Below are positions 49,835 through 61,739 of a stretch of 64,000 nucleotides of DNA, in pieces. The position numbers and the translations under genes are program-made. Source of the DNA: Zeus faber. Taxonomy: Eukaryota > Chordata > Actinopteri > Zeiformes > Zeidae. The stretch covers positions 13,577,203 through 13,641,202 of the forward strand of contig OY482865.1 in NCBI GenBank assembly GCA_960531495.1, in the 5' to 3' direction. The notes below the pieces were generated by a model. It was given only the letters and a program-made list of their open reading frames with translations. It ran no database searches and was not told the origin of the DNA. The number at the start of each line of letters is the position of its first letter. Position 1 is the first letter of the stretch.

Positions 49835-52640
49835 GAATCAGAATCAGAGTCGTCTTTATTGCCAAGTAAGTTTCTACGTACAAGGAAGTTGTCTTGGTTT
49901 TCGGTGCATACGGGAAACATGAATGTAAAATAGAACAATTGGAAAACAATATGTAAAATATATAAGAATAGGTAAAATATGCACGGATAATAGTCCTGAA
50001 GGATGTGCGTCAATGAATCCCATTGACATATCAATTCAATTCAAGACCTAGGGGTCCATCTAGTGTCTATGGGGAGAGGGGGTGAGGGTCCATTTCAGTG
50101 GGGGTCTCGGGCCGTGTTGATGAGGCCAGTTGCTGACGGGAAGAATCTGTTTTTGTGGCGAGAGGTTTTGGCCTTGTTGGACCGCAGCCTCCTGCCAGAG
50201 TGAAGTGTTTCAAACAGTTTGTGTCAGGGTTGGGAGGGGTCGGCCACAATCTGACCTGCACGCCTCAGGTTCCTGGAGGCGTACAGGTCCTGGAGGGATG
50301 GCAGATTGCAGCCAATCACCTTCTCAGTGGATCGAATGACACGCTGCAGTCTGCCCTTGTCCTTGGTGGTTACAGAACATGCCAGATCGTGATGGAGGAG
50401 GTGAGGATGACTCAATGATGGAGGTGTAGAAGTGAACCATCATCGTCTCTGCCAGGTTGAACTTCCTCAGCTGCCGCAGGAAGTATGTCCTCTGCTGGGC
50501 TTTGTTGACGATGGAGCTGATGGTCGGCTCCCACTTGAGGTCCTGGGTCCCAGGAAGCAGCAGGACTCCACAGAGTCACCCCCATCACACAGGGTGGTGG
50601 GGGTGGGCTTAGTTCTTCCTGAGGTCCACAACCATCTCCACTGTCTTTACTGCGTTGAGCTCCAAGTTGTTCTGGCTGCACCAGGTCACCAGATGGTCAA
50701 GCTCCCACCTGGAGGTGGACTCATCCCCACCAGGGATCAGCCCAATGAGGGTGGTGTCGTCTGCAAATTTCAGGAGCTTGACAGACTGGTGGCTGGAGGT
50801 GCAGCTGTTGGTGATGGTCAGAGACTTGTTTTCCCAGCCTTACGTGCTGCCTTCTGTCAGACAGGAAGTCTGTGATCCACCTGGAGGATGAAGTGGAGGG
50901 CCAAGTTTACTGCATCGTCTAGAGACCTGTTGGCTCTGTAGGCGAACTGCAGGGGGTCCAGGAGAGGGTCTGTGATGGATTTGAGGTGGGGACAGCACAA
51001 GGCGTTCAAAAGACCTCATCAACACAGAAGTCAGAGCGACGGGTCTGTAATCATTAAGTCCTGTGGTCCTTGGCTTTTTTTCGACTGGGATGATGGTGGA
51101 GGATTTGAAGCAGGCTGGTACATGGCATGTCTCCAGTGAGGTGTTGAAAAAGTCTGCAAACACCAGAGACAGCTGATCAGCACAGTGCTTCAGGGTGGAT
51201 GGGGAGACAGAGACTGGTCCAGCTGCTTTGCGGGGGTTCTGCCTCTTAAAAAGCCTGTTGACGCCCCCCCCCCCCCAGCATGAAAAGAGTCGTCGCTGTG
51301 GTGGTGGAGGAGGAGGGGGGGCCTCTGAGGTGAGTCGCTGCAAAGGGGTCCAGTCTCTTGCTGTGGTGGGGGAGGTGGAGCTGGTAGGCTTGGCCTGGTG
51401 GAAGGTTGGTGGTGGCTGGTGGGGATGGTGTCAGTACTGTCCCATTGCCTTTCAAAGTGACAGTAGAAGTTGTTCAGGTCGTTGGCCAGATGTGAGTTGT
51501 TCATGAAGTGAGGCGTTTTTGGTTTGAGGTTAATTTGTCCGAACCCCTTCCAGACAGAGGCAAAGTCATTGGCTGAGAACTGGTGTTGGAGGCTCTTTGA
51601 GTACAGTCGTTTAGCATTTTGCACCTCTTTGCTGAACCTGTACTTAGCCACTTTAAACATGTCTCTGTCCCCACTCTTAAACGCCTCTTCCTTCTCTGAC
51701 CTTAGCTGTCTGAGTTTAGCTGTGAACCAGGGCTTGTCGTTGTTGGAACTCAACCTGCTGCGTGACGGTACACAGATCTCCTCACAGAAGCTGATATATG
51801 ATGTCTCCGCCGCTGTGTACTCATCCAGACTGTTGGTAGCAGTCCTGAAAACATCCCGACCCGCCGCAGTCCAAGCATGCCCGAGATCCTCCACAGCTTC
51901 ACTGGTCCACTAAGGAGTCCGGGTTGGTCCGTTCCACACACCGTATTAGGTCGGTGAGCATGTGCTGTGGCTCCTGCTTGTTGGCCTGCGGTGGTATGTA
52001 AACACCGACCAGTATGAATGAAACAAACTCACGGGGAGAGTAGAAGGGTTTGCGGTTATTGAAAACTGATTCCAGATCAGGAGAACGGTGCTATAGGATC
52101 ACTGTTACGTCATTACACCAGCTACGGTTAATGAAAAAACACAAACTTCTACCCTTTGTTTTGCCGCCGGAGAGTTCTGTGTCCTGATCCGCTCTGAAGA
52201 GTTGGAAGCCTGCCAGCTGCAGCGCAGAGTCCGGTATCGTTCCACTCAGCCACGTCTCCGTGACGCTCAAAACAGAAGATGAAGAAAAGTCTCTGTTCTT
52301 CCCCAACAGTAGCTGAAGTTCGTCCAGTTTGTTTTCCAGTGAACGCGCGTTAGAAATATACCAGGTAACGGTGTGCGATGTCCGCCTCGGCCGAGGCGCA
52401 CAAGCGCACCGGCACGTCTCCCTCTCCTCCGGCGTTTCACTACGCTCACAAAGGTGAGCGCACCCTTGACCAGAATGTTCAGTGATTTCGCAGATGTGGC
52501 GATTGAAGTGGGGAATAAATCCACCAGGGTTGTAGCCCTGATGTTCATGAGCTGTTCTCTGGTGTAGCTCCCGGAATTGCCACAAAACACAAAATGAACA
52601 AACAAAACAAGTCAAAACAATGAGCACTGACACACCGAGG
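49835..52640 (-). pseudogene. Rex1/CR1-like non-LTR retrotransposon, decayed, antisense to EXOC4
   Basis: The order on the minus strand is as follows. Endonuclease part at 52390-51960 (NARSLENKLDELQLLLGKN, SVLSVTETWLSGTIPDSALQ, VYIPPQAN). Linker at 51894-51400 ([34 protein letters not shown]). Reverse transcriptase start at 51250-51010 ([40 protein letters not shown]). FADDTTLIGLI catalytic block near 50750-50785. C-terminal part at 50480-50224 (GRLQRVIRSTEKVIGCNLPS, LQDLYASRNLRRAGQIVADP). It ends in a 3' UTR with TTGGCAATAAAGACGACTCT and GATTCTGATTC. Frameshifts, stops and internal deletions make it non-functional. Confidence 0.85.
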
Positions 52641-53439
52641 CGACCGTAAGAGGCGCCATTGAGATGTTGTTTTTATATTCAAGGGTTTATGATGTACGCA
52701 GAGTAGATTGCTCCACCGTCCGCAATGTTTTGCTAATGGCTGCGCATTGGTTGATGGATTTCCTGTGACACACTGCCGTAAATCGATCATTTTCCTGGGG
52801 ATTCGTACCCGCGGCAGTCCGCATTGCATAGTGATATTGGGGCTTATAGGGACCCAATCTAAGTAGCACTGCTGTCATTATTCCATAGCCATTACACTGT
52901 GAAATCAACATTAACTTCATAATGATAAGTAAAAGAAAAAAAGTTGTCTGTTGTCGCTTTTAATAAAACAGATTTCTGCAAAGAAAATAATCAATTAGAG
53001 CAGATTGCAGGGTACATCGAAGACCATAAAAAGAATACATAAATTAATGGATAAATAATTGGAAAAGTACAAAGGAAACCATGTTAAAAAAAAAAACAAC
53101 AACATTTTACAACATAGTTTTCTATCATTTTCAGCAATATGAAATATAGGTAAATGGTGAATCACCACATTAACACAAACTGACATGGAAGTAATATTGC
53201 ACGGGTTTGTTTTCTGCTTTATGCTGCAGTTTTGTTATGTTGCTTTAGATTGTCAAAGCAACCTTGCTGGATTGTGCCAAAATTCATTTCCTTGTGCATT
53301 ACTTTCTCTAAGTAATGAGGCTAAATAGGGAGCGGCATCCCTATACTTACTCCCCCGCGATACTCATGACATATTTGCTGTGCTTTGCCGTGCTTTTAAT
53401 CCACTCCACAAAGGAAATAACTGCTTTCAGCTCCAGTGG

Positions 53440-53695
53440 TGAGAAGTTTCACTCGCCATGATAATGCATTAACAGCTTTTTCTACCTCGGCATCAGTCAG
53501 AGCACTGGCCGTGACAATTTCGCCACTATCATTAAACCACTGCGGCGGTGGCCTTCCTTTCACTGTCAATTACAGCAGTTCACCCAGAAAAGCCCTGGAA
53601 CCATAAGGTCTAATTTTCATTAATGATGGAATCGAGGCAAAGTGCAACCGAGCTTGTCTCCAGCCCATCATGCAATCCACTGTTGTAAATTCACA
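53440..53695. promoter_or_regulatory. Candidate conserved non-coding segment
   Basis: Unique DNA with TGATAATGCATTAACAGC, GTCTAATTTTCATTAATGAT and CACTGTCAATTACAGCAG. High density of TAAT cores with no repeat similarity. Texture-based guess. Confidence 0.27.
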
Positions 53696-54698
53696 AATTA
53701 AATGTGCCTTTTGTTTTTTTTATCCAGTCATGCTGGACAGTACAGTTCAAAGTCTGTGGCCATTTTAGAGAGGGTGAGACTGAGAGAGGGAGAGAGAGAA
53801 TAACCAAACGGAGAAACCTCTGGAGTGCGTCTCCTCTCCTGTGTAGCAGTCGGGGAAGATGGAGCAGTATATCAATGTATCTCTCTCCTCTGCATGCCTC
53901 GTCCTTTCTCCCTCTCTCTCCTTTGCCATCATTCCCTCTCCTCTCTTCCTCATTCTGTCCCTTGATTACTTTTTAATGATTTCTGCCGCCTAAGACAAAT
54001 GGCTGTGTTAAATGAGCAGAATTAGACAAGGAGAGCCCGGCCGCCAGAGTATTTGTTAAAGCAGGAGTAATGGATCGCGGATCCATTGTTTACTTTTTAG
54101 TACTCGCTGACTTGGCCCGTTATTGAGTTCGGCCTCCTTCGAGCGAAGAAGAGAGTTAGAGTGGTGCATGCATCGGATGAAAAAATTATACCTTTTCCCA
54201 CTGAGTGTAGTTATTAGATAATACATAATGGATAATATATGTCTAGCCACATATCTCTAGCCTTAGTGATAAAGTTTAATTATTAACATTGAATTTAGTC
54301 GCATTTAATGCAGTCAATAGCTATATTAAAGATGATGAATGATGTTATAATTCATGTTTTTTTTTGGACTATACATTGTACTATACGCAAAGAATATAAG
54401 ATTAGTAACTTCACATATGCCAAGCAATTGGCATTTTTTGCCATACCAGTAAGCCAAACCACTGCACATTGCTAAATCCTACTCAGCCTCAGTAAGTTGT
54501 ATTGAGCATTATTCCCATTCTTCCTTCCATGGCACTGGGGTCGGTAAGCAGCCATGTACAGTACAGGGGGGTCCCTTGGCAAAGACTTGGCCTTGGTTAG
54601 CACTCCATGGGCATTGAGCGTGCTCTGGTCCATTATGTCTGTCAGTGAGCTGTGTGTGTGTCAGTACTATATGTTGTGTATGTATACAGTGTGGATCG

Positions 54699-54719
54699 TG
54701 TGTGTGTGTGTGTGTGTGT
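54699..54719 (+). repeat. (GT)n, 21 bp
   Basis: Short tract in a TGTG/TCTG-rich region (54645-54830). Confidence 0.9.
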
Positions 54720-55712
54720 CCATGTCTTTCTGTGCGTATCCCTGAGTGTGCATGTCTGTTGTATGTCTGTCTATTTGAGGGCCTGTGTCTTTGCGTGCAT
54801 TTGTCTGTACCCCTTGCCTGTATGTGACAGACAGGGATCAAGGAACAGGGTGAGATGGTGAATTGGCTATTAATAGCACCACAACAGGGGTCCCTCTTCA
54901 ATTTCAGTCACTACTGCCCCCTACAGTCTCCCATTGTCAATGTGTCACCTCACAGCTTGCTCCCGGTCTCAGCATACATATAAATTGGCTGTGGAGCCAA
55001 AAGTGGTCATCTGATGCTTGACCTGGTGATTAAATAATACTCATATTTAATACTAATAGTTAATACACACAAACAGTATGTACACATAGGCCTTCTCTCA
55101 CATACCTGTAACTATTAAAGACGTTGTACACCTGTACAGGGTTTTACGCTGTCAAGCAAGTGTCCATGTGTTGTTGTTTTTTTCACTCATGTATGTAATT
55201 GACATAAGAAAATAATACTGTCAGCATTTAGATTGACAATTTCTGTGCAATTATCACAAATGTTCCAAGTGCTCATCCTGACAAAATATCACGCTGACTA
55301 CACATCATGTAAAGTCAACAACATTACATCTTGCAAAGCGCGGTTGCTCAGAGCTCCTGCCATGTCTCTAATTTTTCTTTGACAATACAAATACACGTTC
55401 CACCAGAGAATATAGAGGTAATGGGGCTGGGAATGCTACATATTTCGCCCACAGCGTCTGAGATTGTTGCAGTAAATCTTAAACATATTGCCTACAGCCA
55501 CTTTATACTTCTTCACCGATTCTGCATAGGTGGGAGTGATTTCCCCTGCCTTGGTCCCTCTTGTGCTTCTGTAGAGTTATTGCTACTGCTCCACTAATAG
55601 CAGGTTATCGCTGGTATTTGAGTTAAGGCACAGATTTATAAGTGGCAGGGGCTGATGTACTGAGTTTTAATCTTATTTAACAGCTCTTGAAGATTGTGTG
55701 TGTTTTTGAAGG

Positions 55713-55835
<123 letters not shown>

Positions 55836-56257
55836 GTTGCACTACTGTTCCCAAGCCAGCCAGCTATTAGTGACGCTATGGTGGCTAATCTGTAATGACT
55901 GCTGTCACAGCCCTACGGTCATGGTGGGAGTACACGGACACACACACACAGGCGTGCGCAGAGGTCCTTCCACTCCACCAATACAGTTCTATTACTTGTG
56001 ACAAGTTCTCCGGCGGGAACTGAATTCAGAGTTATCAGATAACAAATAGACAGACAGGAATGTAAAAACCATGATGTAACGCTGTGAATACATGAGTCTT
56101 TTTAGCTCAATACCAGTTTGCACCAGAATTTAGAATCAAGTTGTTTGTGTCTTAGTCCAGTTGTAGTCTTTGGCAGGAAAAGGATCTGTAAAATGAAATG
56201 TACAAAGTATTGTTTATCATAGTTTATTATCCACACTATGGCTGCCCAGACCTAACA

Positions 56258-56335
56258 TTCATGACGGGTTAAATGCAGAGGGCAGATTTCAGGTATTGAA
56301 TTGAAAATGTACTTGGCAAATAAAGAGATTGTTAA
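56258..56335 (+). mobile_element. SINE 3'-end-like fragment
   Basis: GACGGGTTAAATGCAGAGGG then CAGATTTCA and TACTTGGCAAATAAAGAGAT resembles the 3' end of a common fish retroposon. The TAAATGCAGAGG block also occurs near 62312 inside another SINE-like element. It ends only 91 bp before the fourth exon. Confidence 0.6.
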
Positions 56336-56426
56336 TTGTTATTCATTGATTGTAATTTATTCTTGATTACAATCCTTTGTCAGCAGCGTTCACAAATTGA
56401 TCCGCCTGCTTTCCTTCTGCCTCCAG

Positions 56427-56563
56427 AGCACCGTGGTGGTGGAGAAGTCCATCCAGGACCTGATGAGTCTGATGCAGGACCTCAGCGCCTACTCCAACCA
56501 GTTCCTGGAGATGGTCTGTGACCGGCTCAAAGAGTACAAGGAGATCTGCAACACGGCCTACAG
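56427..56563 (+). CDS. EXOC4: EXOC4/SEC8 internal exon (fourth in window)
   Basis: This 137-bp exon starts in phase 0 with [20 protein letters not shown], continues [20 protein letters not shown], and ends CNTAY plus AG of a split Arg codon (45 codons, phase 2 out). The VEKSIQDL and DLSAYS-QFL-MVC-RL-EYK blocks match a long amphipathic helical stretch of vertebrate EXOC4. The acceptor follows a good pyrimidine tract (CTTCTGCCTCCAG). The donor GTTAGC is weak. Joining to 58932 gives AG+A = Arg and then GVVQ, as expected for the family. Confidence 0.97.
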
Positions 56564-56639
56564 GTTAGCGGCACAAAGGAAGTCGGCTTTGCTTTGGCCA
56601 TTTTTTCACTGGTCTTCCTATGTTGTTTGAATAAGAAGA

Positions 56640-56880
56640 GATATTTCCTGGAAATCTAGGTGTTACAACAGCAGAAGATGACAGAACGGTGCAAGTCAAC
56701 AAAAGAGATTAAAAAATAAAAATGATCGAAAATGTATGTACACATTTAGAAGTTAACAGGGAGTAGCACTTGTAGGTGGTGGGTGCACTAAATTAAAGTC
56801 TAAATATTATATACCAACAGTGTGTAGCAATAATATGCAATGGCAGTACTAGTAAGCAAGTTGTATGTTGAAATACAATA
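56640..56880 (-). mobile_element. LINE 3'-UTR-like fragment
   Basis: Shares short collinear blocks with 47990-48200 (GGAAATCTAGGTGTTACAAC versus GGAAATTCAGATGTTACAGC; GTATGTTGAAA). Strongly diverged, no coding part. Confidence 0.45.
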
Positions 56881-57437
56881 TTCATTTATTAAATATTTAT
56901 TTTTTGTATTCGTTTTCAGCATGAATTGAGTGAAATGAATCGTGAGACCTTTAATTCTCTTGGACTAAGATAGAAAATGTTCATCTTACAGCAGATAAAA
57001 ATATTGTTTTTACAAAATTCCTGCCCACGCATCCAACAAAAATATGGGGGAGAAAGTGAAACAAATGTAATGTTTACTTTCTAATAAGAACAGTCTAGAT
57101 TCAAGCCCCTGTTCATATTATGGATTTAAGTAGCTATTTATTTTCCTGCGCCTTTGAAAGTTGCAAAATGTCTTCCATGATGAATTTCATACAGGCACAG
57201 AACCCTGGTTTGTATTTGCTCTATCAGTCCGTATTCCCCTGAGAACCAGTAACACCTGGCCAGGTGAAGGGAGGGGAGACCAGAGGGAGAGAGGGATGTG
57301 GGGTTGAAGGGGCTGGATGGGGGGCCAGGAGAGCGGAGAGATAGACCGCTGAGTGTCCATCTGGTTCTGTCACAGGTCAGCCTCTGTTGCTAGGGGGCCT
57401 TGGAGAGATTAAGCAAGATCCAACAGGGGCTGCCAAA

Positions 57438-57630
57438 GTGTGTGTGTGTGTGTGCGTGCGCGTGCGTGAAAGCTAGTGGATGTGAACCCCAGGGGACGCG
57501 GTGTCCGGAGCACTAAGCTTGTATCATGTTTAATGCAGAGCGAAGCATTAATTCTGCCCGTAACATTTGCAAACATGTTGGCTCCTGCCTAAATATTTCT
57601 AGACACCCTATCAAAGGTTCTGCCATTTTT
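57438..57630 (+). repeat. Intronic block similar to 61049-61340, copy 1
   Basis: TG tract, then AGCTAGTGGATG, TTTAATGCAGAGCGAAGCA, GCAAACATGTTGGCTCCTGC and ACACCCTATCAAAGGTTCTG, in the same order as downstream of the sixth exon. The copies are diverged (roughly 70%). Not a repeat family I recognise. Confidence 0.7.
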
Positions 57631-58018
57631 ATTATGTCGGTTTGATACCGGTTTTGTGGGTACCAGGCTTTTGTTAAAAATAACTATACTCTGATACAAT
57701 TAAATTATATTCTTTGAAAATTGTAATAGCGACAGTTATTTGGAGCTCATGCAACCATTTTCGGCTTAAATGAAATGCCACCGTCATTAAAACAAATTGA
57801 AATATTTAATTTCTCTATTAGACCGAATTCGTTCCATAAAATATTTATATAATGCATATCAGAATCTTTTTTTTTTTTTTTTTTTTTTCCAGGGACATTT
57901 ACATATACAAGGAATTTCTTCTGGCGCGGTTAGGTGCACTTCAGTACAGGCCATGGGCATTCAAAAATAAAAAGCACAACAGTCCAAAAAAAAAAGGAGA
58001 ATAAAAATAATAATAAAA

Positions 58019-58276
58019 TTAAATAGGATTACAGGAGCCACAAAATCGCTGATCTGGCACCAGATCCTTTAAGTCCTGGAAGTTGTGAGGCGGGGCCCCC
58101 ATGGATCCGGCTTGTTGTTCCAGCACATCCCACAGATGCACAATTGGATTGAGATCTGAGGAATTTGGAGGCCAAGTCAACACCTTGAAGTCTTTATCAT
58201 GTGCCTTAAACCATTCCTGAACAATTGTTGCAGTGTGGCAGGGCGCATTATCCTGCTGAAAGAGGCCACTGCCATC
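58019..58276 (-). pseudogene. Tc1/mariner transposase C-terminal relic, catalytic Glu lost
   Basis: The minus-strand frame has GLFQQDNAPCHTA (second catalytic Asp), WFKAHDKDFKVLTWPPN, then SSDLNPIVHLWDVLEQ. In the family the residue after DLNPI is the third catalytic Glu; here it is Val. There are 36 residues between the Asp and that position, more than the 34 of classical Tc1, pointing to a DD36E-type branch. The N-terminal DNA-binding half is absent and no TIRs are visible. About 85 residues survive. Confidence 0.8.
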
Positions 58277-58356
58277 AGGGCTGATCAGTGTATATACAAA
58301 TAGCCAAAAATACAAAACAGAGCACAAACATCAGATGATATAGATGATAGAGATGC

Positions 58357-58559
58357 GGGGATGGTAGCTCAGGAGGTAGAGCTGGTGGTCTAGTAATCTA
58401 AAGGTTGCTGGTTCGATCCCAGGCTCCTCCTGCTAGCATGCTGTAGTGTCCTTGAGCAAGACACTTAACCCCTAATTGCTCCTGATGGCTGCGTCCGTCG
58501 GTGTTTGAACAATTGTAAGTCGCTTTGGATAAAAGCGTCTGCTAAATGACTAAATGTAA
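58357..58559 (+). mobile_element. tRNA-derived SINE, copy 2
   Basis: Same family as 39433-39654: A box TGGTAGCTCAGGAGGTAGAG, B box GGTTCGATCCC, body with TCGCTTTGGATAAAAGCGTC. Only four substitutions separate the two copies, all in the tRNA-like head. The last 140 bp are identical. It ends TAAATGTAAT. Confidence 0.88.
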
Positions 58560-58931
58560 TATACCGAAAAGTTGTTAGCAATGATTTAATTATGTGTAAA
58601 ATGATATATCGCCATACAGGAAAGCCGTATTGTGAGCCATTTCATCGATGTTGGATCAAATCCATATTGAACCTCATCTATGACCGTTTTAATATCGTAT
58701 CGAAATTGAATCGTGGTATCCTGACCAATACCCAGCCCTTGTGAGTTGACAAAGCTGGAACTCGCTTACAGTAGCATGTACTTACAACTCTCTAAACACA
58801 TTTGTTTGCGTTAAAAACTGTTGAAGCCCTTTAACAGTAACGCTGAAACGCTCCGTGAAAGATGGCAATAATTTGTATTTTGTCGTATATTGAACTCGGT
58901 TTGTGTACGTTGTGTGCCTATGTGTGTCCAG

Positions 58932-59087
58932 AGGAGTCGTCCAGTGCGAGGAGAAGCTGACCATCAGCGCCTCCTGGTCCAAAGATGAGGACATCAGTCG
59001 TCTGCTTCAGTCTCTTCCAAACTGGGCCAATATGGCTCAGCCCAAACAGGCGCGGCAGAAGAGGGAGGACGAGGAAGACTTCACAAG
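58932..59087 (+). CDS. EXOC4: EXOC4/SEC8 internal exon (fifth in window)
   Basis: The first base completes the Arg codon. The exon then encodes 51 residues beginning [20 protein letters not shown], continuing [20 protein letters not shown], and ending REDEEDFT plus AG (156 bp, phase 2 in and out). EEKL-ISASW-KD-DISRLL-SLPNW-NMAQPKQ is a signature run of vertebrate EXOC4. It is followed by a charged, probably exposed linker (RQKREDEED). A competing AG two bases downstream (58932-58933) would shift the frame, so the upstream AG is chosen. The donor GTAGAC is weak. The Cys in VQCEE is a local substitution for the Ser I remember from mammals. Confidence 0.97.
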
Positions 59088-59326
59088 GTAGACACCATAC
59101 ATTGCCCATCGAGGGTGGGAATCCCCAGAGAAATTCTGATCAAATTAATTTAATTTATCGAGATGGTTTGACCCAAAGTGCTTCACAAAGAGCAGGAATA
59201 AAAGAAACAGATCAAAGAACAGATTGAAAATAGAGACCGTATGTATATATATGGGAAAATAACCTCTTGAGAACATACACATGCATTCTTCAGAGGGTAC
59301 ATACACAAACATACTCTCTCTCTCTC

Positions 59327-59330
<4 letters not shown>

Positions 59331-59401
<71 letters not shown>
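59331..59401 (+). repeat. (TG)n microsatellite, 71 bp, one CG interruption
   Basis: Preceded by (CT)n at 59314-59327. Interrupted once at about 59369. Confidence 0.97.
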
Positions 59402-59403
<2 letters not shown>

Positions 59404-60114
59404 ATAAAACAAACAAATAAAGCCACACAATGAATTTGGTTGATCTGATATATTCAGGAAGGTATGATGATAATCATATTTTATACTACTAATATATAAT
59501 TGTTCATTTATTTCCAATTTGTACAAAGCAGAGATAAAACAAGGTTAACCAAAATGCGCTGAGTCGTAAGTCATACCCTGGTTCAAGTTGATTAAAAAAT
59601 AAATCAATATATGGTGTCCGTGTAACGCTAAGATCATGCAAGAGGAGGAACTGCGATATATTGCAGTCATCATTTTTTTTTCCCAACCCCAAATCAATAA
59701 TGCAATATGCATGCTAACATATTATTCCCAAACACTTGTAGACATGTCTACAGTAGAGAGATCGCACCCCGTCCTGCTTCTTTTTGGTGTGGATTTATGG
59801 ATACATGAAAATATACTATACCGTGCTCAAACCACAATGGAAATGGCCTCTTAATAAATATATACACAGACACACACACATACACACATATACGTATACA
59901 ATACACAATACAGTAAACAAACCGGCAAGCACACACACGCACATATGCACACGCACGACATAACCACCAGCAATCACACAAGCAATCCCTTCCTTTTGCC
60001 TTACCTCCTTTATTCACATATTATTAAACCCTGCTTGTGTTGATTAAGATGCAGTCACAAAAGAAGTCATGATTGCTCTTTTAAACAGCGTCTATGTGAG
60101 CGAGTGGAGGAAAT

Positions 60115-60171
60115 GGGGGCGGGGGGCGGGGGGGTGTATAGGGAAAGGAGGAGAAGCGGGGGGGGGGGGGT
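60115..60171 (+). other. G-run cluster, G-quadruplex-prone
   Basis: The + strand has GGGGG, GGGGGG, GGGGGGG, GGG and a G13 run within 57 bp, separated by short loops. In the EXOC4 transcript this would be G-rich RNA about 690 nt before the sixth exon. Confidence 0.75.
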
Positions 60172-60383
60172 CAGTCTTATCGAAATTGCCTTTGAATGTG
60201 CACGGCCTTCAGGGAACGTTGGAGCTCATCGGAGCGGAATAGTAAAGTAAATAAATAAATTGGTTATGTGGCCAGAGAAAGTCAATCTGTTCTGTGTATA
60301 CGCTCTCGCTCGCTCATCTCTTTCTCTCTCTCCCTTTCTCTCTATCTTTTTCTCTCCCTCGCTCTTTTGCCTAATCTCGCACA

Positions 60384-60413
60384 AACACACACACTCACAC
60401 ACACACACACACA
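60384..60413 (+). repeat. Interrupted (CA)n, 30 bp
   Basis: CA tract with one CTC interruption. Confidence 0.9.
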
Positions 60414-60857
60414 GACATACACAAGGAGAGGAGGCGCAGAGATACTGGCAAAGAGAGCATAAGGCTTTTTGATTTGAGAGCTGCAGACGTTTTCATCACT
60501 CTGAAAGGGGGATTAGCTTTTGCACGACTGGCAACCTATTGCTTTGATAAAGTTGCTTTAATAAGCTGCTTGTCTCTGCACATGCTTGGGTGTGTGAGAG
60601 TTTGTGTGCGATCTGTGGGTTTTGGTTCGATTTATTTATTCCGCTGCTGCCGTTTGGTCTTTTGGGAGACCGCATGACATCGCTGGCTCGGCTCCGGTCA
60701 CGTGACGTGATCCAGCGTCAGCTCTCCAATATGTGTCGTTTTGAAATGTGAATATTCGGACACAAAATGTCCATCTGAAGTGTCTGCCCTCACTCCCTCT
60801 TCCTTCTTTCTCTTTCCTTCCTCTTCTATTTGCTTGTTCCGCTGGTCTTCTGCACAG

Positions 60858-61036
60858 GGCGGCCTTCGCCAAGGAGTCGGAGGTGCTGACTGGTAACCTT
60901 GGAGACAAGCTGATTCCCCAGAACGAGATCCTGCGTGATGTCAGTGACCTGAAGGCCCTGGCCAACCTCCACGAGAGCATGGAGTGGCTGGCCGCACGCC
61001 TCAAGGCCTTCTTCTCCACCCTGCCGCACAGCAGCG
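60858..61036 (+). CDS. EXOC4: EXOC4/SEC8 internal exon (sixth and last in window)
   Basis: This 179-bp exon completes the split Arg codon and encodes 59 residues, beginning [20 protein letters not shown] and including [20 protein letters not shown] and [19 protein letters not shown]. It ends with the first G of the next codon (phase 2 in, phase 1 out). GNLGDKLIP and [20 protein letters not shown] are highly conserved in vertebrate EXOC4. The acceptor is TCTTCTGCACAG. The donor GTAAGT is the only textbook-strong one in the window. A 111-bp TG tract starts 12 nt into the following intron. The next exon lies beyond the window. Confidence 0.97.
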
Positions 61037-61046
61037 GTAAGTGGGC

Positions 61047-61340
<294 letters not shown>

Positions 61341-61739
61341 ATTTTAGGTATACTGTCGAGACAAACAGGCTGCATGTGTGTATGTACTGTATGTATGTAA
61401 GGGACAGCAGAGTGAGAAATATAAAAAAAAAAAAACTTGGTTTGGCCAATTTTATCACCACCACCACCACCATGGCTCCCAGATCAATTAGCATTGTGAA
61501 TGTGTGTTTTTTTTTTTGAGATTCGATTTTTTTTTTTGTGGAAAATTACTACTTCAGATGGGAAATTATTAATTCAGTGCTACTCAACCTTATTTGACTT
61601 CAGAGAATCTTTTTCAGTTTGCGCGATCTCAATATGAAGTGCAGCAAAACTTCCATTTCACAGTTGTCGTCAAAATGTTAAGAAATTAATTATTTCTTAT
61701 TATTGCTTAATAATGCAAGACTCACAAAAATCACAATAA

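Larger units (their letters stand above)
56564..58931 (+). other. EXOC4: EXOC4 intron, about 2.4 kb
   Basis: Phase-2 intron from GTTAGC to TGTGTGTCCAG. It holds a LINE 3'-tail-like segment (56640-56880), a block resembling sequence downstream of the last exon (57438-57630), a Tc1-like transposase relic on the minus strand, a tRNA-derived SINE, and a decayed A/T-rich repeat tail at 58561-58742 of the hAT type. A poly-T run lies at 57868-57889. The stretch 56890-57230 shows nothing recognisable. Confidence 0.9.
59088..60857 (+). other. EXOC4: EXOC4 intron, about 1.8 kb
   Basis: Phase-2 intron from GTAGAC to TCTTCTGCACAG. It contains a TG tract (59331-59401) with a short CT run before it, a CA-rich stretch around 59865-59960, a G-run cluster (60115-60171), pyrimidine-rich runs around 60300-60365, and a short CA tract (60384-60413). 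No transposon is clear. A weak LINE-tail-like stretch lies at about 59150-59230. Confidence 0.9.

Noticed and set aside
51190..52633. Host gene with endonuclease-like domain on the minus strand
   Set aside because: The motifs and order are those of a non-LTR retrotransposon, with stops, frameshifts and a LINE 3' tail.
59865..59960. Separate long CA microsatellite
   Set aside because: The stretch is CA-rich but broken by GTAT, AATA and ACGC interruptions, so it is described under the intron.
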